Positions 48,137 to 56,723 of a stretch of 64,000 nucleotides of DNA are shown piece by piece. Each line of letters begins with the position of its first letter. The stretch's first letter is position 1. Origin of the DNA: Lewinellaceae bacterium SD302. Lineage in GTDB: Bacteria > Bacteroidota > Bacteroidia > Chitinophagales > Saprospiraceae. The notes under the pieces are model-generated. The model was given only the letters and a program-made list of their open reading frames with translations, had not been told where the DNA came from and ran no database searches. Both the position numbers and the translations under genes were made by a program. Location: the NCBI GenBank assembly GCA_002591745.1, contig PDLQ01000008.1:124001-188000 (forward strand), in the 5' to 3' direction.

Positions 48137-49456
48137 TTAGCTCATCACCTTATTCCGCCCGATACTGTCGTAGTGGAAACCTAACTCCCGCATCTGATCG
48201 AGGTCGTAAAGGTTGCGGCCGTCGAAGATGACTTTCTCGTTGAGGAGCTTGGCGAGGACATCGAAACTGGGGGTACGGAAGACTTGCCACTCGGTCATAA
48301 TAGCCAGTGCGTCAGCGCCGATGAGGGCTTCGTACTGCTCGTCTACCAGGGTAATCTTGTCGCCGAAGATGGCACGGATATTGTCCATGGCTTCGGGGTC
48401 GAAAGCGCGGATATTGGCACCGGCTTCCAGCAGTTTTTCAATGGTGTAGATCGCGGGAGCTTCGCGGATGTCGTCGGTATTGGGCTTGAATGCCAGGCCC
48501 CAGAGGGCGATGGTTTTGCCCTTGATGCCGTCTTCGCCGAAGTGGGCGATGACTTTGTCGGCGATACGCATCCGCTGGATGTCGTTGACGTTCATCACCG
48601 ATTTCAGGATCTTGAAATCGTACTCGTTCTGCCCGGCGGTCATAGCCAGGGCCTGCACGTCTTTGGGGAAACAGCTACCACCGTAACCCACACCGGGAAA
48701 GAGGAAACGTTTGCCGATGCGGGTGTCGCTACCCATACCTTTGCGCACGGCGTCTACATCGGCACCCAGGATCTCACAGAGATTGGCGATCTCATTCATG
48801 AAGGAGATACGGGTAGCCAAGTAGGAGTTGGCGGCGTACTTGGTCATTTCGGCACTGCGCTCGTCCATCATGATTACGGGGTTACCGCTACGGACGAAGG
48901 GAGCGTAGAGTTTTTCCATCTGCTTGCGGGCGCGCTCGCTGCTGGTGCCAATCACCACGCGGTCGGGTTTCATAAAGTCTTCCACGGCCACGCCCTCGCG
49001 CAAGAATTCCGGATTGGAAACAACGTCGAAAAGACTTTCATCCAGGTTTTCCGCTAAGGCGGCGTGTACCTTTTCGCTGGTACCTACTGGAACGGTACTC
49101 TTGTCGATCACGACGGTGTAGCGGGTAATGATCTTGGATAGGTCTCTGGCAACTGCCAGGATGTAGGACAGATCAGCGGAACCGTCTTCGCCCGGAGGCG
49201 TGGGCAAGGCCAGGAAAATGATGTCGGCGTGGTCTACCGCGTCCTGCAGCTTAGTTGTGAATTTGAGCCGCTCTTGCCGGGTATTGCGCTCGAAGATCAC
49301 TTCGAGGCCGGGCTCGTAGATGGGCACTTCTCCGCTACGCATCCGCTCTACTTTGGCGGCGTCGATGTCTACGCAAAGTACTTCGTTTCCGGTTTCGGCA
49401 AAACAAGTTCCGGTCACTAGGCCTACGTATCCGGTTCCGACAACAGCAATTTTCAT
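48137..49456 (-). CDS. ugd: UDP-glucose 6-dehydrogenase
   Basis: Oxidises UDP-glucose to UDP-glucuronate for surface polysaccharides. From MKIAVVGTGYVGLVTGTCFA, 439 aa with the N-terminal NAD-binding motif, TVPVGTSEKV, SNPEFLREGVAVEDF, and the catalytic Cys in GVGYGGSCFPKDVQAL (about 260). The C-terminal domain has LWGLAFKPNTDDIREAP. A TTG start 9 codons earlier is less likely. Confidence 0.96.
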   Translation of the reverse strand: MKIAVVGTGYVGLVTGTCFAETGNEVLCVDIDAAKVERMRSGEVPIYEPGLEVIFERNTRQERLKFTTKLQDAVDHADIIFLALPTPPGEDGSADLSYILAVARDLSKIITRYTVVIDKSTVPVGTSEKVHAALAENLDESLFDVVSNPEFLREGVAVEDFMKPDRVVIGTSSERARKQMEKLYAPFVRSGNPVIMMDERSAEMTKYAANSYLATRISFMNEIANLCEILGADVDAVRKGMGSDTRIGKRFLFPGVGYGGSCFPKDVQALAMTAGQNEYDFKILKSVMNVNDIQRMRIADKVIAHFGEDGIKGKTIALWGLAFKPNTDDIREAPAIYTIEKLLEAGANIRAFDPEAMDNIRAIFGDKITLVDEQYEALIGADALAIMTEWQVFRTPSFDVLAKLLNEKVIFDGRNLYDLDQMRELGFHYDSIGRNKVMS

Positions 49457-49603
49457 TCTTCTGGTTCTTATTTGGGAGCGCAAATATACGGTATTAGGCA
49501 GTAGTTGTCTCAGGGAGAACTAATAGTGAATTCGAATACTTAAAATGGTTAGTTTTATGGCTAGCAACTCTGAGGAGCGTTTTCAGAAATTAGTCGTTTG
49601 CTG

Positions 49604-49622
49604 GCTAACAAAGTAGCAGTGC
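49604..49622 (+). repeat. CAAAGTAGCA-family repeat, single copy
   Basis: GCTAACAAAGTAGCAGTGCT with exact decamer 49609-49618, in the 265-bp gap between divergent ugd and the patatin gene. Confidence 0.8.
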
Positions 49623-49639
49623 TGGTTTGTTACGAGTAC

Positions 49640-49680
49640 GACAACTTCCTGCAACGATCAGCGAAGCTAAAGTAGTAATG
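49640..49680 (+). repeat. Long (~46-bp) form of the AAAGTAGC repeat, partial copy
   Basis: ACGATCAGCGAAGCTAAAGT followed by AGTAATG; the first third has diverged. It is 18 bp after the short copy at 49604-49622 and 41 bp before the patatin ATG. Confidence 0.75.
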
Positions 49681-49721
49681 CCGGTAGGCTAATCCTTCGA
49701 ACTACCGATCCCCATATTGAT

Positions 49722-51968
49722 ATGCCACCCTTACTTCGCAACATTATCCGTTCCTTTCCCCTCCAGTTGCTGTTACTGCACCTGCGGAAAAACCTGATGC
49801 TGTTGCTTTGGTGGATGATTTTTACATTGACTGTACTTGGGTTTATTGCCCCGGATTTAGGCGCTCAATATCTATTTCTCGATCCCGAATACCTGGGCCG
49901 TACCGGTTTTTGGAGTTTTTTGCTGATGGGACTGGCCTTCGGTTTTTACGTAATGAGTTGGAACTTGTCCACCTATCTGCTGCTAGCCAACAAGTTTGAG
50001 TTTTTGGCCTGTCTGGCCCGGCCCTTCCTGAAGTGGTGCATCAATAATGCACTGCTGCCGCTCGCCATATTCTTCACTTATCTGGTTTCGCTCTATCGAT
50101 TTTATGGAGTGAATGGAAACTGGTCTCAATTGCTGGCTGCCTGGGGTGGTTTATTGGTCGGCCTGGTACTGAGTCTGATTTTATACATGCTTTATTTCTA
50201 CCTGACCAATCGCGATGTTTATTATTACACCGGTCACCGGCCAATTGCGCCTAATCGAGTAGTGTTAGAACCCTTCGGCCGTCAGCGTGGACTGATGCTG
50301 GCTGAACGTCGTCAGCGGGAAAACCCCTACAACGTAAAGACTTACCTGGGTGGTAAGTTGCGGCCACATCTCGTTCGCTCGGTTGCTCATTATGATCGTT
50401 CCACCCTGGAGGCCGTATTCCGGCAAAACCATTGGAACGCACTCTTTCTGCAATTCGGCACTATCTTTTTTCTGGTTATTTTGGGTTTGTTGATCGATCA
50501 ACCGGTTTTTCAGTTTCCTGCCGGATGCAGCATTTTAGTTCTGCTGAGCTTGCTCACTTTCTTTGTCGGTGTTATTCACTACTGGTTCTCGGAGTGGCGA
50601 TTTGTCATCCTTACGGTGTTTCTGATCGGAATCAATTGGGTGACTTCCCTGGATACTTTCAAGCGGAGTAACTATGCCTACGGAATCAGTTATGATCAGA
50701 GCCCCGTTACTTATTCGGATGAAAATTTACTTAAAATAGCCACCGATACGGATCGGGTGCGACAAGATAGTCTGGCAACCATCGAGTTGCTGAATAACTG
50801 GCGCAAAAAGCAGAGCAGCGAATGCCCGCAATTTACCCTGGTCTGTACCAGCGGTGGTGGATTGTCAGCGGCTTATTGGTCGACCCGAGTCATGGCTGAG
50901 CTAGAAAAAGCAACGAACGGCGAGCTCTGGCAGCAAACCGCGCTGATGACCGGTGCTTCCGGCGGAATGCTGGGCATGGCTTACCTACGGGAATTGCACC
51001 AGCCGGAGAATCGTGAAATGCTGTACAGTGATGAACACTACCGCGGAGTGAGTTCAGACCTGCTCAACCCCATTGCCTTCTCGATCGTCAGTAACGATAT
51101 ATTCCTGCCCTTTACCGAAGTAAAGATCGGCGACGAAACTTACCTCCGTGACAGGGCCTACAACTTTGAAAGGCAATTTATCAAAAACACGGCGGGCTTA
51201 ATGGACCTTCCTCTCTCTGCTTACCGCGAAGCCGAGCGCAAGGCCGAATTACCGCTCATGATCCTCACTCCGGCTATTGTCAATGACGGGCGATTACTGG
51301 CCATCTCCGCCCAAAATATCAGCTACCTGATGACCAGCCCGGTTGGCCGTTTAACCAGCACCGAACTTTCACCGGATTTCGTAGATCTCGGCAGCTTGCT
51401 AGGTTACGAACAACGCGACAGCCTACGCTTCACCACTGCCCTGCGTATGAACGCGACCTATCCTTACATCCTGCCATTCGTACAACTACCTACTCAACCC
51501 GTAGTTCGCATCATGGATGCTGGCTATCGCGATAATTACGGTGTACTGACTGCGGCCCGCTTTCTTCAGAATTTCGCGCCCTGGATTGAAGCCAATACTT
51601 GCGGGGTCACTATGGTACAGATCAGTGCTTTCAAGCAACGCTACGGAGCAAGACAGGACGAAGAAAATCCCGAAGGGCTAATTGAGAGTCTCTTTGGTCC
51701 GGTCGGTCTGGCGAACAACTTCTTCAACGTTCAGTCTTTTGAACAGGACAACACCCTTGCTTACCTCTACGATCTATTGGGCCAGGACAATTTCCACCTC
51801 TTTCGTTTCAATTACCTCCCTCGGGACGAAGCCCCCTTACGCGCCGCCATTTCCTTCCACATGACCGAAGCCGAACGCCGGGAACTGAGCGAGGCGATGA
51901 GTAGGAAAGAACATCAGGAAGAGGTTCAGAGACTCTCTAGGTTTTTAGGGATTGAAGGACGGAAGTAA
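49722..51968 (+). CDS. Patatin-like lipase fused to a multi-span membrane domain
   Basis: The 748 aa begin with about 350 residues containing about seven membrane spans (for example LLLWWMIFTLTVLGFIAPDL and FLQFGTIFFLVILGLLID), followed by a cytosolic or periplasmic patatin-type domain. The lipase elements are the glycine-rich oxyanion segment TSGGGLSAAYWS, the nucleophile motif GASGG (Ser near 412) and the catalytic Asp in DAGYRDNYG (about 599). Patatins release fatty acids from phospholipids. The membrane domain is not part of classical patatins. Substrate and physiological role are unknown. Confidence 0.82.
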   Translation: MPPLLRNIIRSFPLQLLLLHLRKNLMLLLWWMIFTLTVLGFIAPDLGAQYLFLDPEYLGRTGFWSFLLMGLAFGFYVMSWNLSTYLLLANKFEFLACLARPFLKWCINNALLPLAIFFTYLVSLYRFYGVNGNWSQLLAAWGGLLVGLVLSLILYMLYFYLTNRDVYYYTGHRPIAPNRVVLEPFGRQRGLMLAERRQRENPYNVKTYLGGKLRPHLVRSVAHYDRSTLEAVFRQNHWNALFLQFGTIFFLVILGLLIDQPVFQFPAGCSILVLLSLLTFFVGVIHYWFSEWRFVILTVFLIGINWVTSLDTFKRSNYAYGISYDQSPVTYSDENLLKIATDTDRVRQDSLATIELLNNWRKKQSSECPQFTLVCTSGGGLSAAYWSTRVMAELEKATNGELWQQTALMTGASGGMLGMAYLRELHQPENREMLYSDEHYRGVSSDLLNPIAFSIVSNDIFLPFTEVKIGDETYLRDRAYNFERQFIKNTAGLMDLPLSAYREAERKAELPLMILTPAIVNDGRLLAISAQNISYLMTSPVGRLTSTELSPDFVDLGSLLGYEQRDSLRFTTALRMNATYPYILPFVQLPTQPVVRIMDAGYRDNYGVLTAARFLQNFAPWIEANTCGVTMVQISAFKQRYGARQDEENPEGLIESLFGPVGLANNFFNVQSFEQDNTLAYLYDLLGQDNFHLFRFNYLPRDEAPLRAAISFHMTEAERRELSEAMSRKEHQEEVQRLSRFLGIEGRK

Positions 51969-52044
51969 GGAGGATCGGAGCTACAAGTTGGAAGGAGGTA
52001 AGGAAGTAGCGAGGCCAACGACTTCTACCTTAATTTCTTTTCCT

Positions 52045-53526
52045 TTAATCCCTCGGCCCCTCAAGAAATGAAACCAACAATCCGATCCCAAAACCAGTAG
52101 CTAACCGATCCTTCGCATAACTTCCCGCCTTGATGGCTACCCCGGCGATATCGATGTGGGCAAAGCGCGGGTGCTCGTGGGTGAAAATTTCCAGAAACTT
52201 GGCCGCATCGATGGCACCATTGATGGGTTTTCCGCTGTAGTTTTTGATGTCGGCTACGTCGCTGTCCAGGCCGCTTTTATAATCGTCCCACATCGGAAGG
52301 GGCCAGCAGCGTTCTCCGGAGCGGTTGCCAGCGGAGCGAAGTTCCTCCACCAGTTCCTCGTTTTTACTGAACAGAGCGGCGCATTGGTAACCAAAGGTGC
52401 GTACGGCGCTGCCGGTCAGGGTAGCGATGTCGATCAGGGTATGGGCATCATAGTTAGTTGCGCCGTAGCTAAGGGCGTCACTCATGATGAGCCGGCCTTC
52501 GGCATCGGTGTCGATGATTTCGATGGTCTTCCCGCTATGGCCGGAAATTACATCACTGGGCTTGATAGACAGGGCATCCACACTATTATCAGTGAGTGGG
52601 ACCAGGCCAACCACATTTACGGGCAGGTGTAGTCGGGCGGCGGTTTCCAGCGTACCAAATACGGCGGCCGCTCCTCCCATATCGCTCTTCATCAGGTGTA
52701 GGTTTGCGCTACCCTTTATACTAATACCGCCGGTATCGAAAGTTACGCCCTTACCAATAATCACCGTAGGCTTTTCCGGGGCGTTTTCTCCCTTGTATTC
52801 CATGATCACAAAACGGGCCGGGTCTTCGCTACCGCGATTAACAGCCAGCAAAGCGTGCATTCCTTCGGCTTCACAGCGGCCTTTGTCTAATACTCGAACG
52901 TCGTATTCAAAACGGTCCCCGCTGTCTATGGCCCACTGCGCCAGATCCTGCGGTCGTTTTTTATTGGCCGGTGCGTTTACCAGGTCCATACAGCGCATTC
53001 GGGTATCGGCAATCTGATAGGCGCGGCCCATTGTATCCACAAGTCCGCTGCGTTCACCGAGTACGTAGACGTGGGCGTCTGTTGCAGCCAGTGGATGAAC
53101 TTGCTCATCGTTTCGGTAGCGGCCAACGCCATAGGTTCCTAGGAGGATTCCGGTAGTGAAGGCAGCGAGCAGTTTATCCTCCCCGCTTTCATTATTAGTG
53201 TTTGGGCCCCAGTATATAGCCAGAGTTTTATCCAGACGATCTTTCTCGCGGAAACTTACTTTCCTACCCAGTTGTTCCAGCAAGCCTGTCCGGCCTGACA
53301 AATCGGAAGGGGCGGCAGTAATTTCGCCGTCGATTTTGAAAAGATAAGCTACCGATCCATCAGCACCGAAGAGCGTGCGGTATTTATTGTCGGGTATGCG
53401 CTGCCAGGCCGTTACGGCCCCGGGGAAATCGCTGACAATTGAATGATGATCCAGCTTGGTTTCCTTGTCGAAAACGTAAAAGCGGATAGTGTTTTTGGGA
53501 AAATCAGTACGAGCTTCGAAGATCAT
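52045..53526 (-). CDS. Leucyl aminopeptidase (M17 family)
   Basis: A cytoplasmic di-metal aminopeptidase of 493 aa. Metal and active-site motifs: IGKGVTFDTGGISIKGS (Lys and Asp near 257-263), MKSDMGGAAAVFGTLETAA, and the signature TDAEGRLIMSDALSYG (about 338-353). The N-terminal macro-like domain is shorter in recognisable sequence than in E. coli PepA. It lies next to a glycosyltransferase on the same strand. Confidence 0.94.
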   Translation of the reverse strand: MIFEARTDFPKNTIRFYVFDKETKLDHHSIVSDFPGAVTAWQRIPDNKYRTLFGADGSVAYLFKIDGEITAAPSDLSGRTGLLEQLGRKVSFREKDRLDKTLAIYWGPNTNNESGEDKLLAAFTTGILLGTYGVGRYRNDEQVHPLAATDAHVYVLGERSGLVDTMGRAYQIADTRMRCMDLVNAPANKKRPQDLAQWAIDSGDRFEYDVRVLDKGRCEAEGMHALLAVNRGSEDPARFVIMEYKGENAPEKPTVIIGKGVTFDTGGISIKGSANLHLMKSDMGGAAAVFGTLETAARLHLPVNVVGLVPLTDNSVDALSIKPSDVISGHSGKTIEIIDTDAEGRLIMSDALSYGATNYDAHTLIDIATLTGSAVRTFGYQCAALFSKNEELVEELRSAGNRSGERCWPLPMWDDYKSGLDSDVADIKNYSGKPINGAIDAAKFLEIFTHEHPRFAHIDIAGVAIKAGSYAKDRLATGFGIGLLVSFLEGPRD

Positions 53527-53556
53527 ACTACGAAGGTACGGATTGTGGGCTTAGTT

Positions 53557-54306
53557 CTACTTTAGTGCCTGATAGATCGCTGAATCGTTTAATCCCCATT
53601 TAGCCAGGCGGTGCGCCAGGGAGACCCTCAATACACCTAATCCATATTTGGCACTGCGGCGGAAATTAATGCTACTGGCTTCTTCGAAATATTTCGTTGG
53701 GCAAGTCACCTCGGCAATGTGGAAACCATGGTAGATGATTTGGCTCAACATCTCATTGTCGAAGACAAAATCGTCATCGTTGGCATTAAAATTGATCGTT
53801 TCCAATACCTCTCTTCCAAAAGCACGGTAACCGGTGTGGTATTCGCTCAACTTATAGTTAACCAGAAAATTCTGGGTTGCCGTCAGAAAACGATTGGCAA
53901 CGTATTTGTACAATGGCATGCCGCCAGCCAGGGCACCTTTACCTAAAATGCGTGAGCCAAGCACGACCGGGTAAAGGTCTTCCCCGATGATATTGACCAT
54001 GCTGGGAATCAGTTTTGGCGTATACTGGTAGTCCGGGTGCAGCATGATCACGATGTCTGCGCCAATTTCCAGGGCTTTGTTGTAGAGACTCTTCTGGTTA
54101 CCACCGTATCCTTTGTTAGTCTGGTGAGTAATCACGTGCTTGATACCCAGCTTACGGCCCAATTTACTGGTGTCGTCTTTACTTGCGTCGTCACATAAGA
54201 TCACCTCGTCTACGAGGTCGAAGGGAATTTCCCGGTAGGTGCGCTCCAAAGTCAATGCTGCGTTATAGGCAGGCAGCACGACGACTACTTTTTTGTTCTT
54301 ATACAT
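53557..54306 (-). CDS. Family 2 glycosyltransferase (DPM1-like)
   Basis: The 249 aa begin VVVVLPAYNAALTLERTYRE, with CDDASKDDTSKLGRK (about 38-52) and a later metal-site region VIMLHPDYQYTPKLIP. This is the pattern of polyprenyl-phosphate mannosyl/glucosyl transferases without a C-terminal membrane domain. Might supply lipid-linked sugar to the GT-C enzymes in this window (inference). Confidence 0.87.
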   Translation of the reverse strand: MYKNKKVVVVLPAYNAALTLERTYREIPFDLVDEVILCDDASKDDTSKLGRKLGIKHVITHQTNKGYGGNQKSLYNKALEIGADIVIMLHPDYQYTPKLIPSMVNIIGEDLYPVVLGSRILGKGALAGGMPLYKYVANRFLTATQNFLVNYKLSEYHTGYRAFGREVLETINFNANDDDFVFDNEMLSQIIYHGFHIAEVTCPTKYFEEASSINFRRSAKYGLGVLRVSLAHRLAKWGLNDSAIYQALK

Positions 54307-54391
54307 CCTCTGGCGGTGGTATTGGGCCGCAAAGGTAATGATTCGTTAGTCTTTTCTTTTGGTAAGAAACGCTCGGGCTTTCGTGTGAGGC

Positions 54392-56419
54392 TTACATCGT
54401 CTTCAGCCGCGCCTTCAGCGCAAACAACTCATCCCGGTACTGGGCTGCACTCATGAAGTCCAACTCCTTGGCGGCTTTTTTCATTTTTTGCTCCGTGGCT
54501 TCGATGCTGCGTTCAAGTTGATCACGGGTCATACTGTTTACCACCGGGTCGGCGGCAATACTCGGAGTGTCACTTTCGATGTAGGCTCTCTTTTTGGCAG
54601 ATTTGCCGCGGATGTCGAGGATGGTCTTACGCTCCAGAATCTCTTCGCGGCTTTTTGCCAGGGTACGGGGAGTAATGCCGTGTTCTTCGTTATAGGCGAT
54701 CTGAATACTACGCCGGCGATTTGTTTCATCAATGGTGCGTCGCATGGAGTCGGTCATCCGGTCGGCGTAAAAAACGACCAGGCCGTTTACGTTACGTGCG
54801 GCCCGTCCGGCAGTCTGGGTGAGACTGCGCTCGTTGCGCAGAAAACCTTCTTTATCAGCGTCCAGAATGGCTACCAAGCTTACTTCCGGCAAATCCAGTC
54901 CCTCCCGGAGCAGGTTGACCCCCACCAGTACATCGAATTCTCCGAGACGCAAATCACGGAGAATTTCTACCCGCTCCATCGTATCCACCTCACTGTGTAT
55001 ATAGCGAACCTTTACGCTCAGGCTTTCCAGGTAATTGGTCAATTCCTCGCTCATTCGTTTAGTGAGTGTAGTCACCAGCACGCGTTCGTTCTTCTTGCGC
55101 CGCTCATCAATTTCTTCCAGCAGGTCATCGATCTGATTCAGACTGGGTCGAATCTCAATTGGCGGGTCGATCAGTCCGGTGGGGCGGATCAATTGTTCCA
55201 CTATACTTCCACCCGTCTGCTCCAGTTCATAATCGCCGGGGGTGGCGCTCACGTATACCACTTGGTTGGTCAGACTCTCGAATTCGGTAAAGTTCAAGGG
55301 TCGATTATCCATCGCCGAAGGTAATCGGAAACCAAAATTGACCAGGCTGAGTTTTCTGGCCCGGTCACCACCGTACATGCCCCGCACCTGAGGAATTGTT
55401 ACGTGGCTCTCGTCGATGATCAAGAGATAATCGTCCGGAAAGTAATCCAGGAGACAGAAGGGGCGGGTGCCCGGTCGGCGACCGTCAAAGAAGCGGCTAT
55501 AGTTCTCTACTCCGTTGCAGTAACCGAGTTCCCTGATCATCTCCAGGTCGAAAACGGTCCGTTCGTTGATCCTTTTAGCTTCCAGCAACCGACCTTCTTT
55601 TTCGAAATAGCGCTCCTGCTCGTAAAGTTCATCTTCAATGGATCGGATGATCTGGTTCATTCTTTCCTTCGGGGCGATGTAGAGATTAGCGGGGAATATA
55701 GCCGCCGTGGTCATGGCCTCGATCTTCTTACCGCTGTCTACGTCGATCCGTTCAATACTCTCTATTTCATTGCCGAAGAAAACGATGCGGTATCCGAAAT
55801 CCACGTAGGGCAGGTTGATATCCACCGTGTCCCCCTTTACGCGGAAAGTAGCTCGGCGAAACTCCACTTCCGTGCGGTTATAGAGACTGTCCACCAAGTC
55901 GTAAAGCAGGCTGTTACGGCTTTTGGTCATACCCGTTTTCAGACGGATAATCCCGCTTTTGTAGTCCTCCGGATTACCCATACCGTAGATGCAACTTACG
56001 CTGGCGACGATGATGATATCACGTCGGCCACTCAGCAAATTACTGGTGGCCCGAAGTCGCAGTTTATCTACCTCCTCATTAATCTGAAGGTCTTTTTCAA
56101 TGTAGGTGTCCGAACTGGAGAGATAGGCCTCCGGCTGGTAGTAATCATAGTAAGACACGAAGTACTCTACGGCGTTGTTCGGGAAAAACTCACGAAATTC
56201 ACCGTAAAGCTGGGCGGTCAGGGTCTTGTTATGTGTCAGCACCAGTGTCGGCCGGTTCAACTCGGCAATCACGTTAGCCATGGTAAAGGTCTTACCCGAG
56301 CCGGTAACTCCCAAAAGTACCTGCGAACGTTCCCCGCCTTCAACATTGTCCACCAATTCACGAATAGCCTGCGGTTGGTCGCCGGTGGGGCTGAAGGGAG
56401 AGTCAATTTTAAAGGCCAA
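54392..56419 (-). CDS. uvrB: Excinuclease ABC subunit B
   Basis: UvrB verifies DNA damage and positions UvrC. The 675 aa contain Walker A GVTGSGKTFT (about 37-46), the beta-hairpin region YYDYYQPEAYLSSSDTYIEK, DEAD-box-like LLIIDESHVT, helicase motif VGVNLLREGLDLPEVSL and QTAGRAARN. The UVR motif that contacts UvrC is at the C-terminus (LERSIEATEQKMKKAAKELD). Complete. Confidence 0.97.
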   Translation of the reverse strand: MAFKIDSPFSPTGDQPQAIRELVDNVEGGERSQVLLGVTGSGKTFTMANVIAELNRPTLVLTHNKTLTAQLYGEFREFFPNNAVEYFVSYYDYYQPEAYLSSSDTYIEKDLQINEEVDKLRLRATSNLLSGRRDIIIVASVSCIYGMGNPEDYKSGIIRLKTGMTKSRNSLLYDLVDSLYNRTEVEFRRATFRVKGDTVDINLPYVDFGYRIVFFGNEIESIERIDVDSGKKIEAMTTAAIFPANLYIAPKERMNQIIRSIEDELYEQERYFEKEGRLLEAKRINERTVFDLEMIRELGYCNGVENYSRFFDGRRPGTRPFCLLDYFPDDYLLIIDESHVTIPQVRGMYGGDRARKLSLVNFGFRLPSAMDNRPLNFTEFESLTNQVVYVSATPGDYELEQTGGSIVEQLIRPTGLIDPPIEIRPSLNQIDDLLEEIDERRKKNERVLVTTLTKRMSEELTNYLESLSVKVRYIHSEVDTMERVEILRDLRLGEFDVLVGVNLLREGLDLPEVSLVAILDADKEGFLRNERSLTQTAGRAARNVNGLVVFYADRMTDSMRRTIDETNRRRSIQIAYNEEHGITPRTLAKSREEILERKTILDIRGKSAKKRAYIESDTPSIAADPVVNSMTRDQLERSIEATEQKMKKAAKELDFMSAAQYRDELFALKARLKTM

Positions 56420-56510
56420 GGATACTGAATTTTAAACGAGTATTAGAAACTCTAAAATACCACGAAAAGTTGAGGGGCGGACCGGGAGAATGTTTTTTAT
56501 TTTAGCTGGC

Positions 56511-56641
56511 GGCATTGCTACTTTGTTAGCCAAACAAGCTCGTAGAATATAGATGCCAGACAAGATGCGTACATATTGAGGCTGAGTCTATTTTCTATAC
56601 TCTATCATCCATGCTCTTTGGTCTAACAAAGTAGCAGTGCC
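56511..56641. repeat. Inverted pair of CAAAGTAGCA elements between uvrB and the 1494-aa gene
   Basis: GGCATTGCTACTTTGTTAGC (56511-56530) pairs with the element at 56620-56641 (GTCTAACAAAGTAGCAGTGC) with two mismatches over about 21 bp. Loop about 90 bp. Exact decamers at 56516-56525 and 56627-56636. Unlike the other pairs it lies between divergent genes, so it is not a shared terminator. The 304-bp gap holds no other gene. Confidence 0.8.
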
Positions 56642-56678
56642 GAAAAAGACCATTTCCGGTACTAAAACTTAACTTTCG

Positions 56679-56686
56679 TAAATTTG
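56679..56686 (+). promoter_or_regulatory. Bacteroidota -7 promoter element (TAAATTTG)
   Basis: Exact TAnnTTTG match 37 bp upstream of the 1494-aa gene ATG, giving a leader of about 30 nt. Confidence 0.5.
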
Positions 56687-56723
56687 ACACAGCCTTACCC
56701 CACACCACTTTCAATCTAGACAC

